Below, piece by piece: positions 9,470 to 18,362 of a DNA stretch of 64,000 bases. Within the stretch, counting starts at the first letter, position 1; every line of letters begins with the position of its first letter. The stretch covers positions 62,001-126,000 of the forward strand of contig CAKPXP010000003.1 in the NCBI GenBank assembly GCA_934202005.1. Direction: 5' to 3'. The DNA comes from an uncultured Selenomonas sp. Its GTDB lineage: Bacteria; Bacillota; Negativicutes; Selenomonadales; Selenomonadaceae. The position numbers were made by a program, and so were the translations under genes. The notes under the pieces were generated by a model. The model saw nothing but the letters and a program-made list of their open reading frames with translations. It was not told where the DNA came from and did not search any database.

Positions 9470-9751
9470 ATGGCAGAATTGATTCGTTACGCAGGAAAAG
9501 CGGAAGGCCATGTCCAGGGCGTGGGGTTCCGTATGTATGTGCAGCAGCATGCGAAGGATCTTGGTATCACTGGTTGGATTCGCAATATGGAGGACGGCAC
9601 GGTAGACATGGAACTGCAGGGCACGCCGGAAAAGGTGGAGGAACTCGAGAAGATCATCCGCAAGGGCAATTATTTCATCCGGGTGGATGTGTTCTCTCTT
9701 GAATCAATGCCTGTCGTTGCTGATGAGACGACCTTCAAGATTTGTTACTGA
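9470..9751 (+). CDS. acyP: Acylphosphatase
   Basis: 93-residue acylphosphatase, which hydrolyses acyl phosphates such as acetyl phosphate or carbamoyl phosphate. The signature VQGVGFRMYV with the catalytic Arg and the later GWIRNMEDGTV with the catalytic Asn are intact. ATG 9470 gives the normal length; a frame from 9446 would add eight basic residues but begins on the promoter. aroQ follows 12 bases later. Confidence 0.94.
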   Translation: MAELIRYAGKAEGHVQGVGFRMYVQQHAKDLGITGWIRNMEDGTVDMELQGTPEKVEELEKIIRKGNYFIRVDVFSLESMPVVADETTFKICY

Positions 9752-9763
9752 GAGGCGGGCGCT

Positions 9764-10228
9764 ATGGGAAAAGTTCTTGTGTTGCATGGCCCCAATCTCA
9801 ATCTTCTTGGGACGAGAGAGCCGGAAATTTACGGCTGCACGACGTTATCTGACATCAATCGCATGATGGCGGAGCGCGCGCAGGCAGCGGGCGTCGCCAT
9901 CGACTTCTTCCAGTCGAACCACGAGGGAGCGCTCGTTGACGCAATTCAGGAGGCGCGCGGCCGGTACGATTTCATCATCTTCAATGCCGCGGCCTATACG
10001 CATTACAGCATTGCCCTGCGCGATGCCATCGCGGCCGTGCAGATTCCTGTCATCGAGGTGCATATCTCGAATATCCACAAGCGAGAGACGTTCCGCCATA
10101 CCTCGGTGCTCGCTCCTGTCGTGCTCGGCCAGATTTGCGGCCTGGGCACTGACAGCTATATGGCGGCACTGGAGGCCGTGATCCGCAAGCTCGCGGCAAA
10201 AGAAGAAAAAGGGGATGCAGAGGCATGA
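9764..10228 (+). CDS. aroQ: Type II 3-dehydroquinate dehydratase
   Basis: Third step of the shikimate pathway. The N-terminus has GPNLNLLGTREPEIYG with the catalytic Arg/Tyr of the type II family, and the segment EVHISNIHKRE carries the conserved His and Arg. 154 residues, typical. Its stop overlaps the M24 peptidase start by four bases, as in many Firmicutes where aroQ, an M24 peptidase and efp are in a row. Confidence 0.96.
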   Translation: MGKVLVLHGPNLNLLGTREPEIYGCTTLSDINRMMAERAQAAGVAIDFFQSNHEGALVDAIQEARGRYDFIIFNAAAYTHYSIALRDAIAAVQIPVIEVHISNIHKRETFRHTSVLAPVVLGQICGLGTDSYMAALEAVIRKLAAKEEKGDAEA

Positions 10229-11298
10229 TCGAGCAGCGTGTAGAGGCACTCCGCTCCCTGCTCAGAGAGCGGGGGCTCGATGCCGTTGTCGTGACGAAGG
10301 AAGTCAACCTTTTCTATTTCAGTGGCTTTCGCGGAGACGATACGACACTCGTCATTACGCCGCAGCGGCTGATACTCATCACGGATAATCGTTATACGGA
10401 GCAGGCGAAGCAGCAGGCGCCGCTCTATGAACTCGTCGAGCAGAAGCACGGACTGCTGCTGCGCACTGCGGAGGTCTTGGACGCGGTAGATGCGAAAAAA
10501 ATCGGCTTCGAGGGAAACCACCTGACGTATCTGCAGCACCAAGAGCTTGCAAAGCGCTTGCCGGGACGGGAGATCACTGTCTCGCTGAATCTCGATGACC
10601 TGCGCCAGGCCAAGGACGCTGGTGAGATTGCCAAGATCCGCAAGGCGTGCGAGATTGCCGATGCGGCGTATGAGGATGTCATTTCCTTCCTGCGCCCCGG
10701 CGTCACGGAGTTCCAGGTGGCGGCGCATATGGAGAACTTCATGCGTGCGCAGGGCTCGGAGGGACCATCCTTCGCGACGATTGTTGCCTCCGGCCTGCGC
10801 GGCGCGCTGCCGCATGGCACGCCAACACAGAAGATCATCGAAGAAGGGGACTTCGTGACGATGGATTACGGCGCCATTTATGAGGGCTATCACTCAGATA
10901 TTACGCGTACGCTCTGTGTTGGCAAGGCTTCAACGCGACAGCGGGAGACGTATGCGCATGTGCTCGAGGCACAGGAATTGGCTCTTGATCTCATCAAGCC
11001 GGGCGCATCCGGCAAGGCAGTGGATGCCGCTGTGCGGCAATGCCTCGCAAAGTATGGATTGGATGCATATTTCGGTCATGGCCTCGGGCACAGCCTCGGC
11101 CTCGAGATTCACGAGGAGCCGCGCCTCTCTCCGCACAGCACCTGTGAGCAGCTTGTTCCCGGTATGTTGATTACAGATGAGCCTGGCGTCTATTTCGCGG
11201 ATTGGGGCGGCCTGCGCATCGAGGATACAGTGCTCGTGACAGAGCACGGCGCTGAGGCGCTGACCAAGGCGACGAAGAAACTCATTGAAATTATCTGA
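10225..11298 (+). CDS. M24B aminopeptidase (Xaa-Pro type)
   Basis: Metallopeptidase that removes an N-terminal residue ahead of proline. An N-terminal creatinase-like domain (about residues 1-130) precedes the pita-bread catalytic domain. The dinuclear metal ligands are visible in MDYGAIYEGYHSDITRT (two Asp), GHGLGHSLG (His), and the two Glu of EIHEEP and RIEDT. 357 residues is the usual size of the short YqhT-type enzyme. It leads into efp. Confidence 0.93.
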   Translation: MIEQRVEALRSLLRERGLDAVVVTKEVNLFYFSGFRGDDTTLVITPQRLILITDNRYTEQAKQQAPLYELVEQKHGLLLRTAEVLDAVDAKKIGFEGNHLTYLQHQELAKRLPGREITVSLNLDDLRQAKDAGEIAKIRKACEIADAAYEDVISFLRPGVTEFQVAAHMENFMRAQGSEGPSFATIVASGLRGALPHGTPTQKIIEEGDFVTMDYGAIYEGYHSDITRTLCVGKASTRQRETYAHVLEAQELALDLIKPGASGKAVDAAVRQCLAKYGLDAYFGHGLGHSLGLEIHEEPRLSPHSTCEQLVPGMLITDEPGVYFADWGGLRIEDTVLVTEHGAEALTKATKKLIEII

Positions 11299-11313
11299 GC
11301 GATTCGGTATAAT
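11285..11313 (+). promoter_or_regulatory. Sigma-A promoter of efp
   Basis: TTGAAA (11285-11290) and TATAAT (11308-11313), spacer 17, overlapping the end of the M24 peptidase gene. Confidence 0.8.
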
Positions 11314-11352
11314 AGTATTGTTATCTATGCAAATATTGGAGGGCGTAAGTTC

Positions 11353-11910
11353 ATGATTAACAGTACAGATTTCCGCACGGGCCTGACGATCGAGATCGAT
11401 GGCGGTGTTTGGCAGATTGTCGATTTTCAGCATGTAAAACCGGGCAAGGGCGCAGCCTTCGTTCGCACGAAGATCAAGAATGTCGAGACGGGGGCAGTCG
11501 TTGAACGCACATTCAACCCGAACGAGAAGATGCCGGCAGCACATCTCGAGACGCGCACGATGCAGTATCTTTATGAGAACGACGGCATGTACACGTTCAT
11601 GGATACGGAGACGTACGAGCAGGAAGAGCTCACGAAAGAGACGCTTGGCGATGCGCTGAACTTCCTCCTCGAGAACATGGAAGTCACGCTCCAGACGTTC
11701 AAAGGCCGTGTCATCGGTATCTCTCTGCCGAACTCTGTGACGCTCAAGGTCACGGAATGCGAGCCGAGCGTCAAGGGCAACACGGCGACGGGCGCGACGA
11801 AGATGGCAAAAGTCGAGACGGGCTACGAGGTTCGCGTGCCGCTTTTTGTCAATGAGGGGGACTCTCTCCGCATTGATACGCGCACGGGCAACTACATCGA
11901 GCGTGCCTGA
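11353..11910 (+). CDS. efp: Elongation factor P
   Basis: Translation factor that relieves ribosome stalling at consecutive prolines. All three beta-barrel domains are present in 185 residues. The tip loop in domain I reads KPGKGAAFVRTK, with the Lys that is modified or left bare in different groups, and the C-terminal signature is complete. RBS GGAGGG is about ten bases ahead. It has its own promoter. Confidence 0.97.
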   Translation: MINSTDFRTGLTIEIDGGVWQIVDFQHVKPGKGAAFVRTKIKNVETGAVVERTFNPNEKMPAAHLETRTMQYLYENDGMYTFMDTETYEQEELTKETLGDALNFLLENMEVTLQTFKGRVIGISLPNSVTLKVTECEPSVKGNTATGATKMAKVETGYEVRVPLFVNEGDSLRIDTRTGNYIERA

Positions 11911-11991
11911 TTCGGTAGCATTTTTTCTGTTGTGTGAAGTAAGCGGGTGAGGAAGGCCTGGGATGGATGGTCGTCTCATCCGTTTCTTTCT

Positions 11992-12032
11992 TGCAGGATA
12001 CTTTTTCAGGAAGCAGGAAAAAGTATCCTGCA
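11992..12032. repeat. Perfect 16-bp inverted repeat between efp and the Asp23 gene
   Basis: TGCAGGATACTTTTTC (11992-12007) and its exact complement (12017-12032) around a 9-base loop. No T-run follows on either strand, so it is not a standard terminator. It may be an RNA hairpin in the leader of the Asp23 operon or a protein site. Confidence 0.8.
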
Positions 12033-12093
12033 GGAAGAATAATTAAACAGGATAGGAATTCTGTTGCTGATATATGTACAAGGAGGGCTTCCC

Positions 12094-12501
12094 ATGGAAA
12101 AGGAAACGCAGGTAAAAGTCGTAAAAAATGATAATTCACTCGGTTCGATCCGCATTGCGGATGAAGTCGTCAGCATCATCGCTGGTCTCGCTGCCACGGA
12201 AGTCGATGGCATCGCGGGCATGAGCGGTGGTCTTGTCGGCGGCATTGCGGAGATGCTCGGCCGGAAGAATTTCGCCAAGGGAGTCAAGGTGGAAGTCGGC
12301 GAAAAAGAGGCAGCGGTCGATCTCTATATCATCGTGAAATATGGTGTGCGTATCCCTGATATTGCGCTCGCCGCACAGGAGAATGTCAAGCAGGCCATCG
12401 AGACGATGACCGGGCTCTCCGTGGTAGAGGTGAACGTTCATGTCCAGGGGGTAGGATTCCCTGAAGAAGCCCCGAAGGAAGAAGAAGTCCGCGTCCGTTG
12501 A
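12094..12501 (+). CDS. Asp23/Gls24 family envelope stress protein
   Basis: 135-residue Asp23 family protein (YqhY type). Members bind the membrane anchor AmaP, form polymers under the membrane, and affect cell-wall stress or fatty-acid synthesis. The core IADEVVSIIAGLAATEVDGIAGM is clear. ATG 12094 is preceded by AAGGAGGG; the frame is open from 12064 but without an RBS. The amaP gene starts 13 bases downstream. Confidence 0.93.
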   Translation: MEKETQVKVVKNDNSLGSIRIADEVVSIIAGLAATEVDGIAGMSGGLVGGIAEMLGRKNFAKGVKVEVGEKEAAVDLYIIVKYGVRIPDIALAAQENVKQAIETMTGLSVVEVNVHVQGVGFPEEAPKEEEVRVR

Positions 12502-12514
12502 AAGAGGCGATTCG

Positions 12515-13084
12515 ATGGGAGTAGGGAATCGTTTGCTGCTCGCGCTCTACGCATTGGCGACGATGGCGTTGACCGTGGCGCTGGCGGGAATCCTGGTTCC
12601 GATTCTGCCGGAACGGGAATGGCTGAATGAGGTAAGGTATGTGACCGGCCAGCCGGAAGTCCTGGCAGGGCTCGTAGTGTATTTCCTCGTCGGCGTGCAT
12701 TTGTTCCTCTGTGCCTTTGCGACGAAGAAGACGAAAAACAGCGCCGAGGTCTGCCTTTTGACGAAAGCGTCTGGAAAGGTGCATGTCTCTCTCGCTGCCG
12801 TCCACTCTGTCGTATTGCGTGTGGCGCGCGGCGTCCCTGGCGTGTGCGATGTGGCAGCGAAGATATCGCCGTTGCGGCAGGCCAAGGACGCAGAGGAGAC
12901 GCTGCTGATCAGGCTGAGACTCACGTTGCGCCAAGGCGTATCGGTCAGGGAGACTGCGGATGCGGTTTCTGAGCTCGTCCGTCGCGAATTCGCGCATGTA
13001 TTGGACATGGATGATGTGCGGGTCGAGGTCGAGGTCGCGGAGATTTCCAATGAGAGGCTGCCACAGCGGCCACGGGTTTCTTGA
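12515..13084 (+). CDS. amaP: Alkaline shock membrane anchor AmaP
   Basis: 189 residues with two N-terminal membrane hairpins (about residues 5-27 and 48-70) followed by a cytosolic tail, as in AmaP, which tethers Asp23 to the membrane. The position directly behind the Asp23 gene and before a DUF2273 gene matches the standard operon. No catalytic motif. Confidence 0.85.
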   Translation: MGVGNRLLLALYALATMALTVALAGILVPILPEREWLNEVRYVTGQPEVLAGLVVYFLVGVHLFLCAFATKKTKNSAEVCLLTKASGKVHVSLAAVHSVVLRVARGVPGVCDVAAKISPLRQAKDAEETLLIRLRLTLRQGVSVRETADAVSELVRREFAHVLDMDDVRVEVEVAEISNERLPQRPRVS

Positions 13085-13094
13085 GGTGATGGCA

Positions 13095-13340
13095 ATGAAG
13101 GAGAAATTCCTGCAGGAGGTTCTTTATCTCTGGACAGAACACCGTGGCAAATTCCTCGGCACAGTGCTCGGGGTTCTCTTTGGTCTCTGCGTGCTGGTTT
13201 TCGGCTTTTGGCGGACATTTTTCGTCCTTCTTTGCGGTAGCATCGGCCTTTTCATTGGCAGTCGTCTCGACAGGGGCGATTTCCTCGAGGAACTACGGGA
13301 TCGTCTTCCCGACCGGCTTCAGTACTGGCATCGTTTTTGA
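13095..13340 (+). CDS. DUF2273 small membrane protein
   Basis: 81-residue protein with two closely spaced membrane segments (about residues 20-36 and 42-56) and a charged end rich in Arg/Asp. DUF2273 proteins go with Asp23/AmaP; function unknown. ATG 13095 has GAGGTG seven bases ahead; ATG 13089 is too near that RBS. A 197-base stretch with no gene separates it from nusB. Confidence 0.85.
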   Translation: MKEKFLQEVLYLWTEHRGKFLGTVLGVLFGLCVLVFGFWRTFFVLLCGSIGLFIGSRLDRGDFLEELRDRLPDRLQYWHRF

Positions 13341-13537
13341 CGTGCCGTCACTCCAGGAAGATCGTTGGCGGGTAAGATGTTCCAAAGCACAGGAAGGGCT
13401 GTCGCGTTCGTAAGCAGGGAACTGTCTTGCAATGTCTTATCTTCGCAGGGGCTTTCCTGTATCGAGAGACGGGAACAGCGAGATACCAGGGTACAGGAAA
13501 TTAGTGATTTCTAAAGAAAGTAAAGGTTTTAGGATAT

Positions 13538-13963
13538 ATGAGTCGTAGACAAGCAAGAGAAATCGCTCTGCAGGCACTCTACCAGTTGGAAATCAATTGT
13601 GCAGAGTCGGCGGAGCAGGAAGAAATGTACGAGAATCTCGCTCTTGATACTGCCTTTCAGGAGGCAGAGGGAAAGGTGTCCCAAGCGGCGCGGGAGTTTG
13701 CAAGGTCACTTGTCGAGGGGACACGGGCGCACGCTGGTGAGATCGACGCGTACATCGAGGACGCGTCACGCGCTTGGAAGATCACACGCATGGCAGCTGT
13801 AGACCGCAACATCGCGCGCATCGCTGTCTATGAGATGAAATTTGCCGAGCCGGTGCTTACGCCGAACATTGCCATTAATGAAGCTATTGAGCTGGCTAAG
13901 AAATATGGCTCGGATGAGTCGGCTCGTTTCATCAACGGCATCCTGGATGCGATGGCGAAATAA
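13538..13963 (+). CDS. nusB: Transcription antitermination factor NusB
   Basis: Binds boxA RNA together with S10 during rRNA transcription. 141 residues, all-helical, with the N-terminal SRRQAREIALQALYQLE and the C-terminal NEAIELAKKYGSDESARFINGILD signatures. It is usually next to Asp23 genes, as here. A terminator follows at 13989. Confidence 0.96.
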   Translation: MSRRQAREIALQALYQLEINCAESAEQEEMYENLALDTAFQEAEGKVSQAAREFARSLVEGTRAHAGEIDAYIEDASRAWKITRMAAVDRNIARIAVYEMKFAEPVLTPNIAINEAIELAKKYGSDESARFINGILDAMAK

Positions 13964-13988
13964 TCCGTGGTTCCTGAATCGTAGCCAC

Positions 13989-14020
13989 AGAGGCCAGAAC
14001 CTTGTGTCTGGCCTCTTATT
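13989..14020 (+). terminator. Terminator after nusB
   Basis: Ten-base stem AGAGGCCAGA (13989-13998) with TCTGGCCTCT (14007-14016), followed by TATT. The U-run is short. Confidence 0.65.
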
Positions 14021-14099
14021 ACTATGGAAATCCCTAAAAGTGCAAGCCGCAGGCGCAGCGCGATTGGTTGGATTTATTGCAAGGACGGGCGCACAATGG
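14019..14099 (+). repeat. Dispersed ~80-bp repeat, copy A
   Basis: Roughly 80 bases that align along their full length, with scattered mismatches and one gap, to 47694-47772 in the same orientation. The shared core includes GGCGCAGCGCGATTGG. It sits just after the nusB terminator and before xseA. Confidence 0.75.
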
Positions 14100-14135
14100 T
14101 TTTATGCAAGGATTTAGAGGGAAAGGGGGGCGTTT

Positions 14136-15365
14136 ATGGCCATCCACAGTGTCAGTGAGGTCAACCATTTTATCAAGGGAATGCTGGATGCCGAGGGGAG
14201 TCTGCAGCGCATCATGGTAAGGGGCGAGATTTCCAATTTTAAGACGTACCGTTCAGGCCACTGCTATTTCACGCTGAAAGATGCGGACGCTGCTCTTAAG
14301 TGCGTGATGTTCCGCAGCCGCGCGCAGTATCTGTCCTTCGTGCCGCAGGATGGCCAGCAGGTCGTCGCGAGCGGCAGTGTTTCCGTTTACGAGCGTGACG
14401 GTGTCTATCAGCTCTATGCAAACAGCCTGGCACCGGAGGGAGAGGGACAGCTGGCGCTTGCGTTACGGCAACTGCGGGCGCGCCTCGAGGCGGAGGGACT
14501 CTTTGCTGACGAGCACAAGCGTCCCTTGCCGCGTTTTCCAAAACGCATCGGTGTTGTGACGTCCCTTTCCGGTGCAGTGCTGCGTGACATTTATCATGTC
14601 GGTAAGCGTCGCAATCCGTCTGTCCAGCTGGTGTTGTTACCCGTGCAGGTGCAGGGGGAGGGCTCGGCAGAGGAGATTGCGGCGGCCATTCGCTATTTCA
14701 ATCGCCATTATCCTGTCGATGTGCTCATTGTCGGTCGCGGCGGCGGCTCTATGGAAGACCTTTGGTCATTCAATGAAGAGTGCGTTGTGCGGGCAATCTT
14801 CGCCTCGCGCATCCCTGTGATTTCTGCTGTAGGGCATGAGACGGATTTCACGCTGGCAGACGAGGTCAGCGATGTGCGCGCGGCGACGCCGTCTCAGGCG
14901 GCCGAGCTTGCAGTACCCGATAGGCAGGAGGTTTTGCAGCATGTCCTTTCTCTGCGCACGCGCTTGCAGCAGGCGCGGCAGCATGGAATCTCTTTGCGTA
15001 GGGAACGCCTGCGCCATGCGACAGAGAGGCCGTTTTTGCAGTGTCCGGAGCTCTTGCTCGCCACGAGGGTGCAGGCGCTTGATCTCCTCGCAGAGCGCCT
15101 GAAACGCGCCGCAGATGTTGCGGCAGATGGGAAGCGGAAACAACTCAAGGCGACGCTTGATCGCCTGGAATTGCTCAATCCCGTGCGCGTGCTGCGCCGC
15201 GGCTATGCCGTGGTTGAGAAAGATGGACATCCTTTGGTGCGCATTGCCGAGGCAGCTGTCGGGGATGAGCTTTCCCTACGCCTTGCGGATGGGCGCATCG
15301 AGGCGGAAGTCAGGAAGATTGAGGGAGGTACAGGCCATGCCAAGGAAAAAGGAACCAAGCTTTGA
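14136..15365 (+). CDS. xseA: Exodeoxyribonuclease VII large subunit
   Basis: Catalytic subunit of ExoVII, which degrades single-stranded DNA. N-terminal OB-fold (about residues 1-100), then the catalytic core with RGGGSMEDLWSFN and SAVGHETDFTLAD, and a coiled-coil tail. 409 residues, normal. The C-terminal 29 bases overlap xseB, so the two subunits are coupled. Confidence 0.96.
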   Translation: MAIHSVSEVNHFIKGMLDAEGSLQRIMVRGEISNFKTYRSGHCYFTLKDADAALKCVMFRSRAQYLSFVPQDGQQVVASGSVSVYERDGVYQLYANSLAPEGEGQLALALRQLRARLEAEGLFADEHKRPLPRFPKRIGVVTSLSGAVLRDIYHVGKRRNPSVQLVLLPVQVQGEGSAEEIAAAIRYFNRHYPVDVLIVGRGGGSMEDLWSFNEECVVRAIFASRIPVISAVGHETDFTLADEVSDVRAATPSQAAELAVPDRQEVLQHVLSLRTRLQQARQHGISLRRERLRHATERPFLQCPELLLATRVQALDLLAERLKRAADVAADGKRKQLKATLDRLELLNPVRVLRRGYAVVEKDGHPLVRIAEAAVGDELSLRLADGRIEAEVRKIEGGTGHAKEKGTKL

Positions 15366-15585
15366 GGAAGCGCTCGCGCGCTTGGAGCAGATTGTCGGCG
15401 AGATGGAACAGGGCGAGCTGAACCTGCAGGATCTCGTCCTGCGATATTCAGAGGGCGTCACGCTTGCAAACCAGTGTACACAGTCCCTTTCGCGTGCGGA
15501 AAAAGCGATGGATCTCCTGCTGCAGGATAAGGACGGCGAAGCAATGACGACACCGCTGGAGATAGAAAAGGAACAGGGGAAATGA
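15337..15585 (+). CDS. xseB: Exodeoxyribonuclease VII small subunit
   Basis: 82-residue helical partner of XseA, with the family core FEEALARLEQIVGEMEQGELNL. ATG 15337 lies inside the end of xseA, with GGGAGGTACAGGCC ahead. The frame is open upstream, but that is the shadow of xseA. ispA starts two bases after the stop region. Confidence 0.95.
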   Translation: MPRKKEPSFEEALARLEQIVGEMEQGELNLQDLVLRYSEGVTLANQCTQSLSRAEKAMDLLLQDKDGEAMTTPLEIEKEQGK

Positions 15586-15586
15586 T

Positions 15587-16465
15587 ATGTTGAAGGAATT
15601 GTGGGAATCGAGAAAGAAACTTGTGGAGTCTCATCTGGAAAAAGAATTGCGCGAAGCGGCGCCGCTTGACAAGACGCTCGAGGAAGCGATGTCATATAGT
15701 CTGCTCGCCGGTGGGAAACGCCTGCGCCCCATCCTGCTCATGGCGGCGGCAGATGCTGTCGGCACTGATGGCACGCGGTTCGTCACGACGGGCTGCGCCA
15801 TCGAGATGATCCATACGTATTCGCTGATTCACGATGACCTGCCTGCTATGGACAACGATGACTACCGCCGCGGCAAGCTGACAAACCACAAGGTCTACGG
15901 CGCTGGCATGGCAACGCTCGCGGGTGACGCGTTGCTGACGCTTTCCTTTGAGGTCATGCTCCGACAGCAAGGCGTGAGCGATGCGGTGCGTCTCGCTGTT
16001 GTGCGGGAGATGAGCAAGGCGGCAGGCAGGGATGGTATGGTGGGCGGACAGGCCATCGACCTGGAGTCAGAGGGACAGGAGATTCCGTTCAAGCGCCTGC
16101 GGCAGATGCACCTCGGTAAGACAGGAGCTCTTTTCCGCGCTGCCATCCGCTCGGGTGCGCTGCTTGCGGGGGCGAAAACGGAACAGCTCGCCGCACTCAC
16201 GCGGTATGCGGAGGCGTTCGGACTCGCGTTCCAGATCACGGATGATATTCTCGACGTGACGGGCGATGAAGCCACTATCGGCAAGCCGATCGGAAGCGAT
16301 GAGCGTAACCATAAATCCACCTATGTTACGTTGCTTTCGCTCGAACGGGCGCAGCGCCTGGCAGAGGAGACCGTGGCGCAGGGCATCGCGGCACTGCAGC
16401 CGTTCGGCGATGAGGCTGATTTCCTGCGGGAGCTGTTGCGTTCCTTGCTAGGCAGAAAGCAATAA
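15587..16465 (+). CDS. ispA: Polyprenyl diphosphate synthase (farnesyl/geranylgeranyl type)
   Basis: Builds short-chain isoprenyl diphosphates from IPP and DMAPP. First Asp-rich motif DDLPAMDND and second DDILD are both complete, and GGKRLRP is at the N-terminal IPP site. 292 residues. The bulk before the first Asp-rich motif fits a C15 or C20 product, which cannot be settled by eye. It lies directly before dxs, so isoprenoid precursor supply and chain elongation are together. Confidence 0.93.
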   Translation: MLKELWESRKKLVESHLEKELREAAPLDKTLEEAMSYSLLAGGKRLRPILLMAAADAVGTDGTRFVTTGCAIEMIHTYSLIHDDLPAMDNDDYRRGKLTNHKVYGAGMATLAGDALLTLSFEVMLRQQGVSDAVRLAVVREMSKAAGRDGMVGGQAIDLESEGQEIPFKRLRQMHLGKTGALFRAAIRSGALLAGAKTEQLAALTRYAEAFGLAFQITDDILDVTGDEATIGKPIGSDERNHKSTYVTLLSLERAQRLAEETVAQGIAALQPFGDEADFLRELLRSLLGRKQ

Positions 16466-16475
16466 GGAAGCTATT

Positions 16476-18362
16476 ATGACGCAGATACTACAAGAGTTGA
16501 AAACGCCGCAGGATGTGCGGAAATTGACAGTGCGGGATCTGGAGACACTGGCAGCTGAAGTTCGTTCGTTTATGATCAAGCATGTCTCTAAGACAGGTGG
16601 TCATCTCGCGCCGAGCCTTGGTACAGTAGAACTAACGCTCGCGCTTTATCATGTTTTTAACTTTCCTACGGATAAACTCGTATGGGATGTCGGGCATCAG
16701 GCCTATACGCACAAGATCCTCACGGGACGTAGGGATCGGTTTGCAACGCTTCGCACCAAGGGTGGCATCACAGGGTTTCCCAACCGCTTCGAGTCGCCCT
16801 ATGACGCGTTTGGCGTTGGGCATGCGAGTACGGCGATCTCGGCGGCGCTCGGCATGGCGCTCGCGCGCGATCTGGACGGGAAGAAGAACGCCGTCATTGC
16901 CGTGCTCGGCGATGGCGCACTCACGGGCGGCGAGGCGTTCGAAGGACTGAATAGCGCCGGCGATCTCGGGCGAAACCTCATCGTGATCCTCAATGACAAC
17001 GGTCGGTCCATCGACGAGAATGTCGGGGCGATGTCGGAGTATCTGTCGAAGTTGCGACTGACACCGCAGTACAATCGCGCCAAGCGCGATGTGGAGCATC
17101 TGCTCAAGAGCATTCCACATATCGGCAGCAAGGTTTATCGCACGGCATCTGCTATTAAAGACGGCGTGCGCACAGCACTCGTGCCCGGCGGACTCTTTGA
17201 GGAGATGGGGTTCCGCTACGTGGGCCCGCTCGATGGACACAATCTGCCTTTGCTCATTGAGACATTATCCCAGGTGCGGCAGATGCAGGGCCCGATTCTC
17301 ATCCATGTACATACCAAGAAGGGCAAGGGCTATCTCCCCGCTGAGCAGGCGCCGGAAAAATTCCATGGCATCGGCTGTTTCGACGTCAAGACAGGCGAGT
17401 GTCCGAAAAAGCAGGGCGCGCCGACGTATACGGCCGTGTTCAGCGAGGCGCTCCAGCAGCTGGCGGCTGCAGATCGAGGAATCGTCGCTATCACTGCGGC
17501 TATGCCATCGGGTACAGGGCTCAAGGCGTTCGGAGAGCGGTTCCCTGACCGGTGCTTCGATGTGGGCATTGCGGAGGAACACGCGGTGACGCTTGCCGCA
17601 GGCCTCGCGGCAGCGGGCAAGAAGCCGGTGGTTGCGCTCTACTCGACGTTTGCGCAGCGAGCCTACGACCAGATCCTCCATGATGTCTGCCTGCAAAAGC
17701 TCCCTGTCGTCCTGGCGCTCGACCGCGCGGGGCTTGTCGGACAGGATGGGCCGACGCATCACGGTGTTTTCGATTACAGCTATCTTCGGCCACTACCTAA
17801 TATGACGGTCATGGCACCGAAGGATGAGGCGGAGCTGCGGGATATGCTCGCGACGGCGCTTTCGCTTGGCGCACCCGTTGCCCTGCGTTATCCGCGCGGC
17901 TGCGGCATTGGCGCGCCGCTCCGGGAGGGCTTTTCGCCTCTGCCTGTCGGGAAGGCAGAAATCCTGCGCGCGCAGGGAAGCGTCGCACTGCTCGCTGTCG
18001 GCAGTATGGTGCCTGCGGCGGAGCAGGCAGCGGAGCAGCTCGAGGCGGAGGGCATTTCTGCCCGCGTGGCGAATATGCGCTTCGTCAAGCCGCTTGATAC
18101 GGAGCTTTTGCTCCGCTGGGCGCATGATGAGGAAGTGCGCGCCTTCGTGACACTCGAGGAGAATATGCTCGCGGGCGGTTTTGGCTCCGCGGTGCTTGAG
18201 ACGCTCGCAGACGAGAATGCGCTGCTTCCCATCTTGCGTCTCGGTATTGGCGATACGTTCGTGGAGCAGGGGACGCGGGAGGAGCTGCTCGCGCTCTGCG
18301 GCCTGACACCGCAGCAGATTGCGGCGCGCGTTGAGAATTTTTGGAAAGGACTGGATGACTGA
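16476..18362 (+). CDS. dxs: 1-deoxy-D-xylulose-5-phosphate synthase
   Basis: First step of the MEP isoprenoid pathway; thiamine-diphosphate enzyme. The transketolase-type motifs are present: the N-terminal DVGHQAYTHKILTGR, the ThDP/Mg motif GDGALTGGEAFEGLN, and the pyrimidine-domain segment AEEHAVTLAAGLAA. 628 residues, full length. It ends one base before tlyA. Confidence 0.97.
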   Translation: MTQILQELKTPQDVRKLTVRDLETLAAEVRSFMIKHVSKTGGHLAPSLGTVELTLALYHVFNFPTDKLVWDVGHQAYTHKILTGRRDRFATLRTKGGITGFPNRFESPYDAFGVGHASTAISAALGMALARDLDGKKNAVIAVLGDGALTGGEAFEGLNSAGDLGRNLIVILNDNGRSIDENVGAMSEYLSKLRLTPQYNRAKRDVEHLLKSIPHIGSKVYRTASAIKDGVRTALVPGGLFEEMGFRYVGPLDGHNLPLLIETLSQVRQMQGPILIHVHTKKGKGYLPAEQAPEKFHGIGCFDVKTGECPKKQGAPTYTAVFSEALQQLAAADRGIVAITAAMPSGTGLKAFGERFPDRCFDVGIAEEHAVTLAAGLAAAGKKPVVALYSTFAQRAYDQILHDVCLQKLPVVLALDRAGLVGQDGPTHHGVFDYSYLRPLPNMTVMAPKDEAELRDMLATALSLGAPVALRYPRGCGIGAPLREGFSPLPVGKAEILRAQGSVALLAVGSMVPAAEQAAEQLEAEGISARVANMRFVKPLDTELLLRWAHDEEVRAFVTLEENMLAGGFGSAVLETLADENALLPILRLGIGDTFVEQGTREELLALCGLTPQQIAARVENFWKGLDD

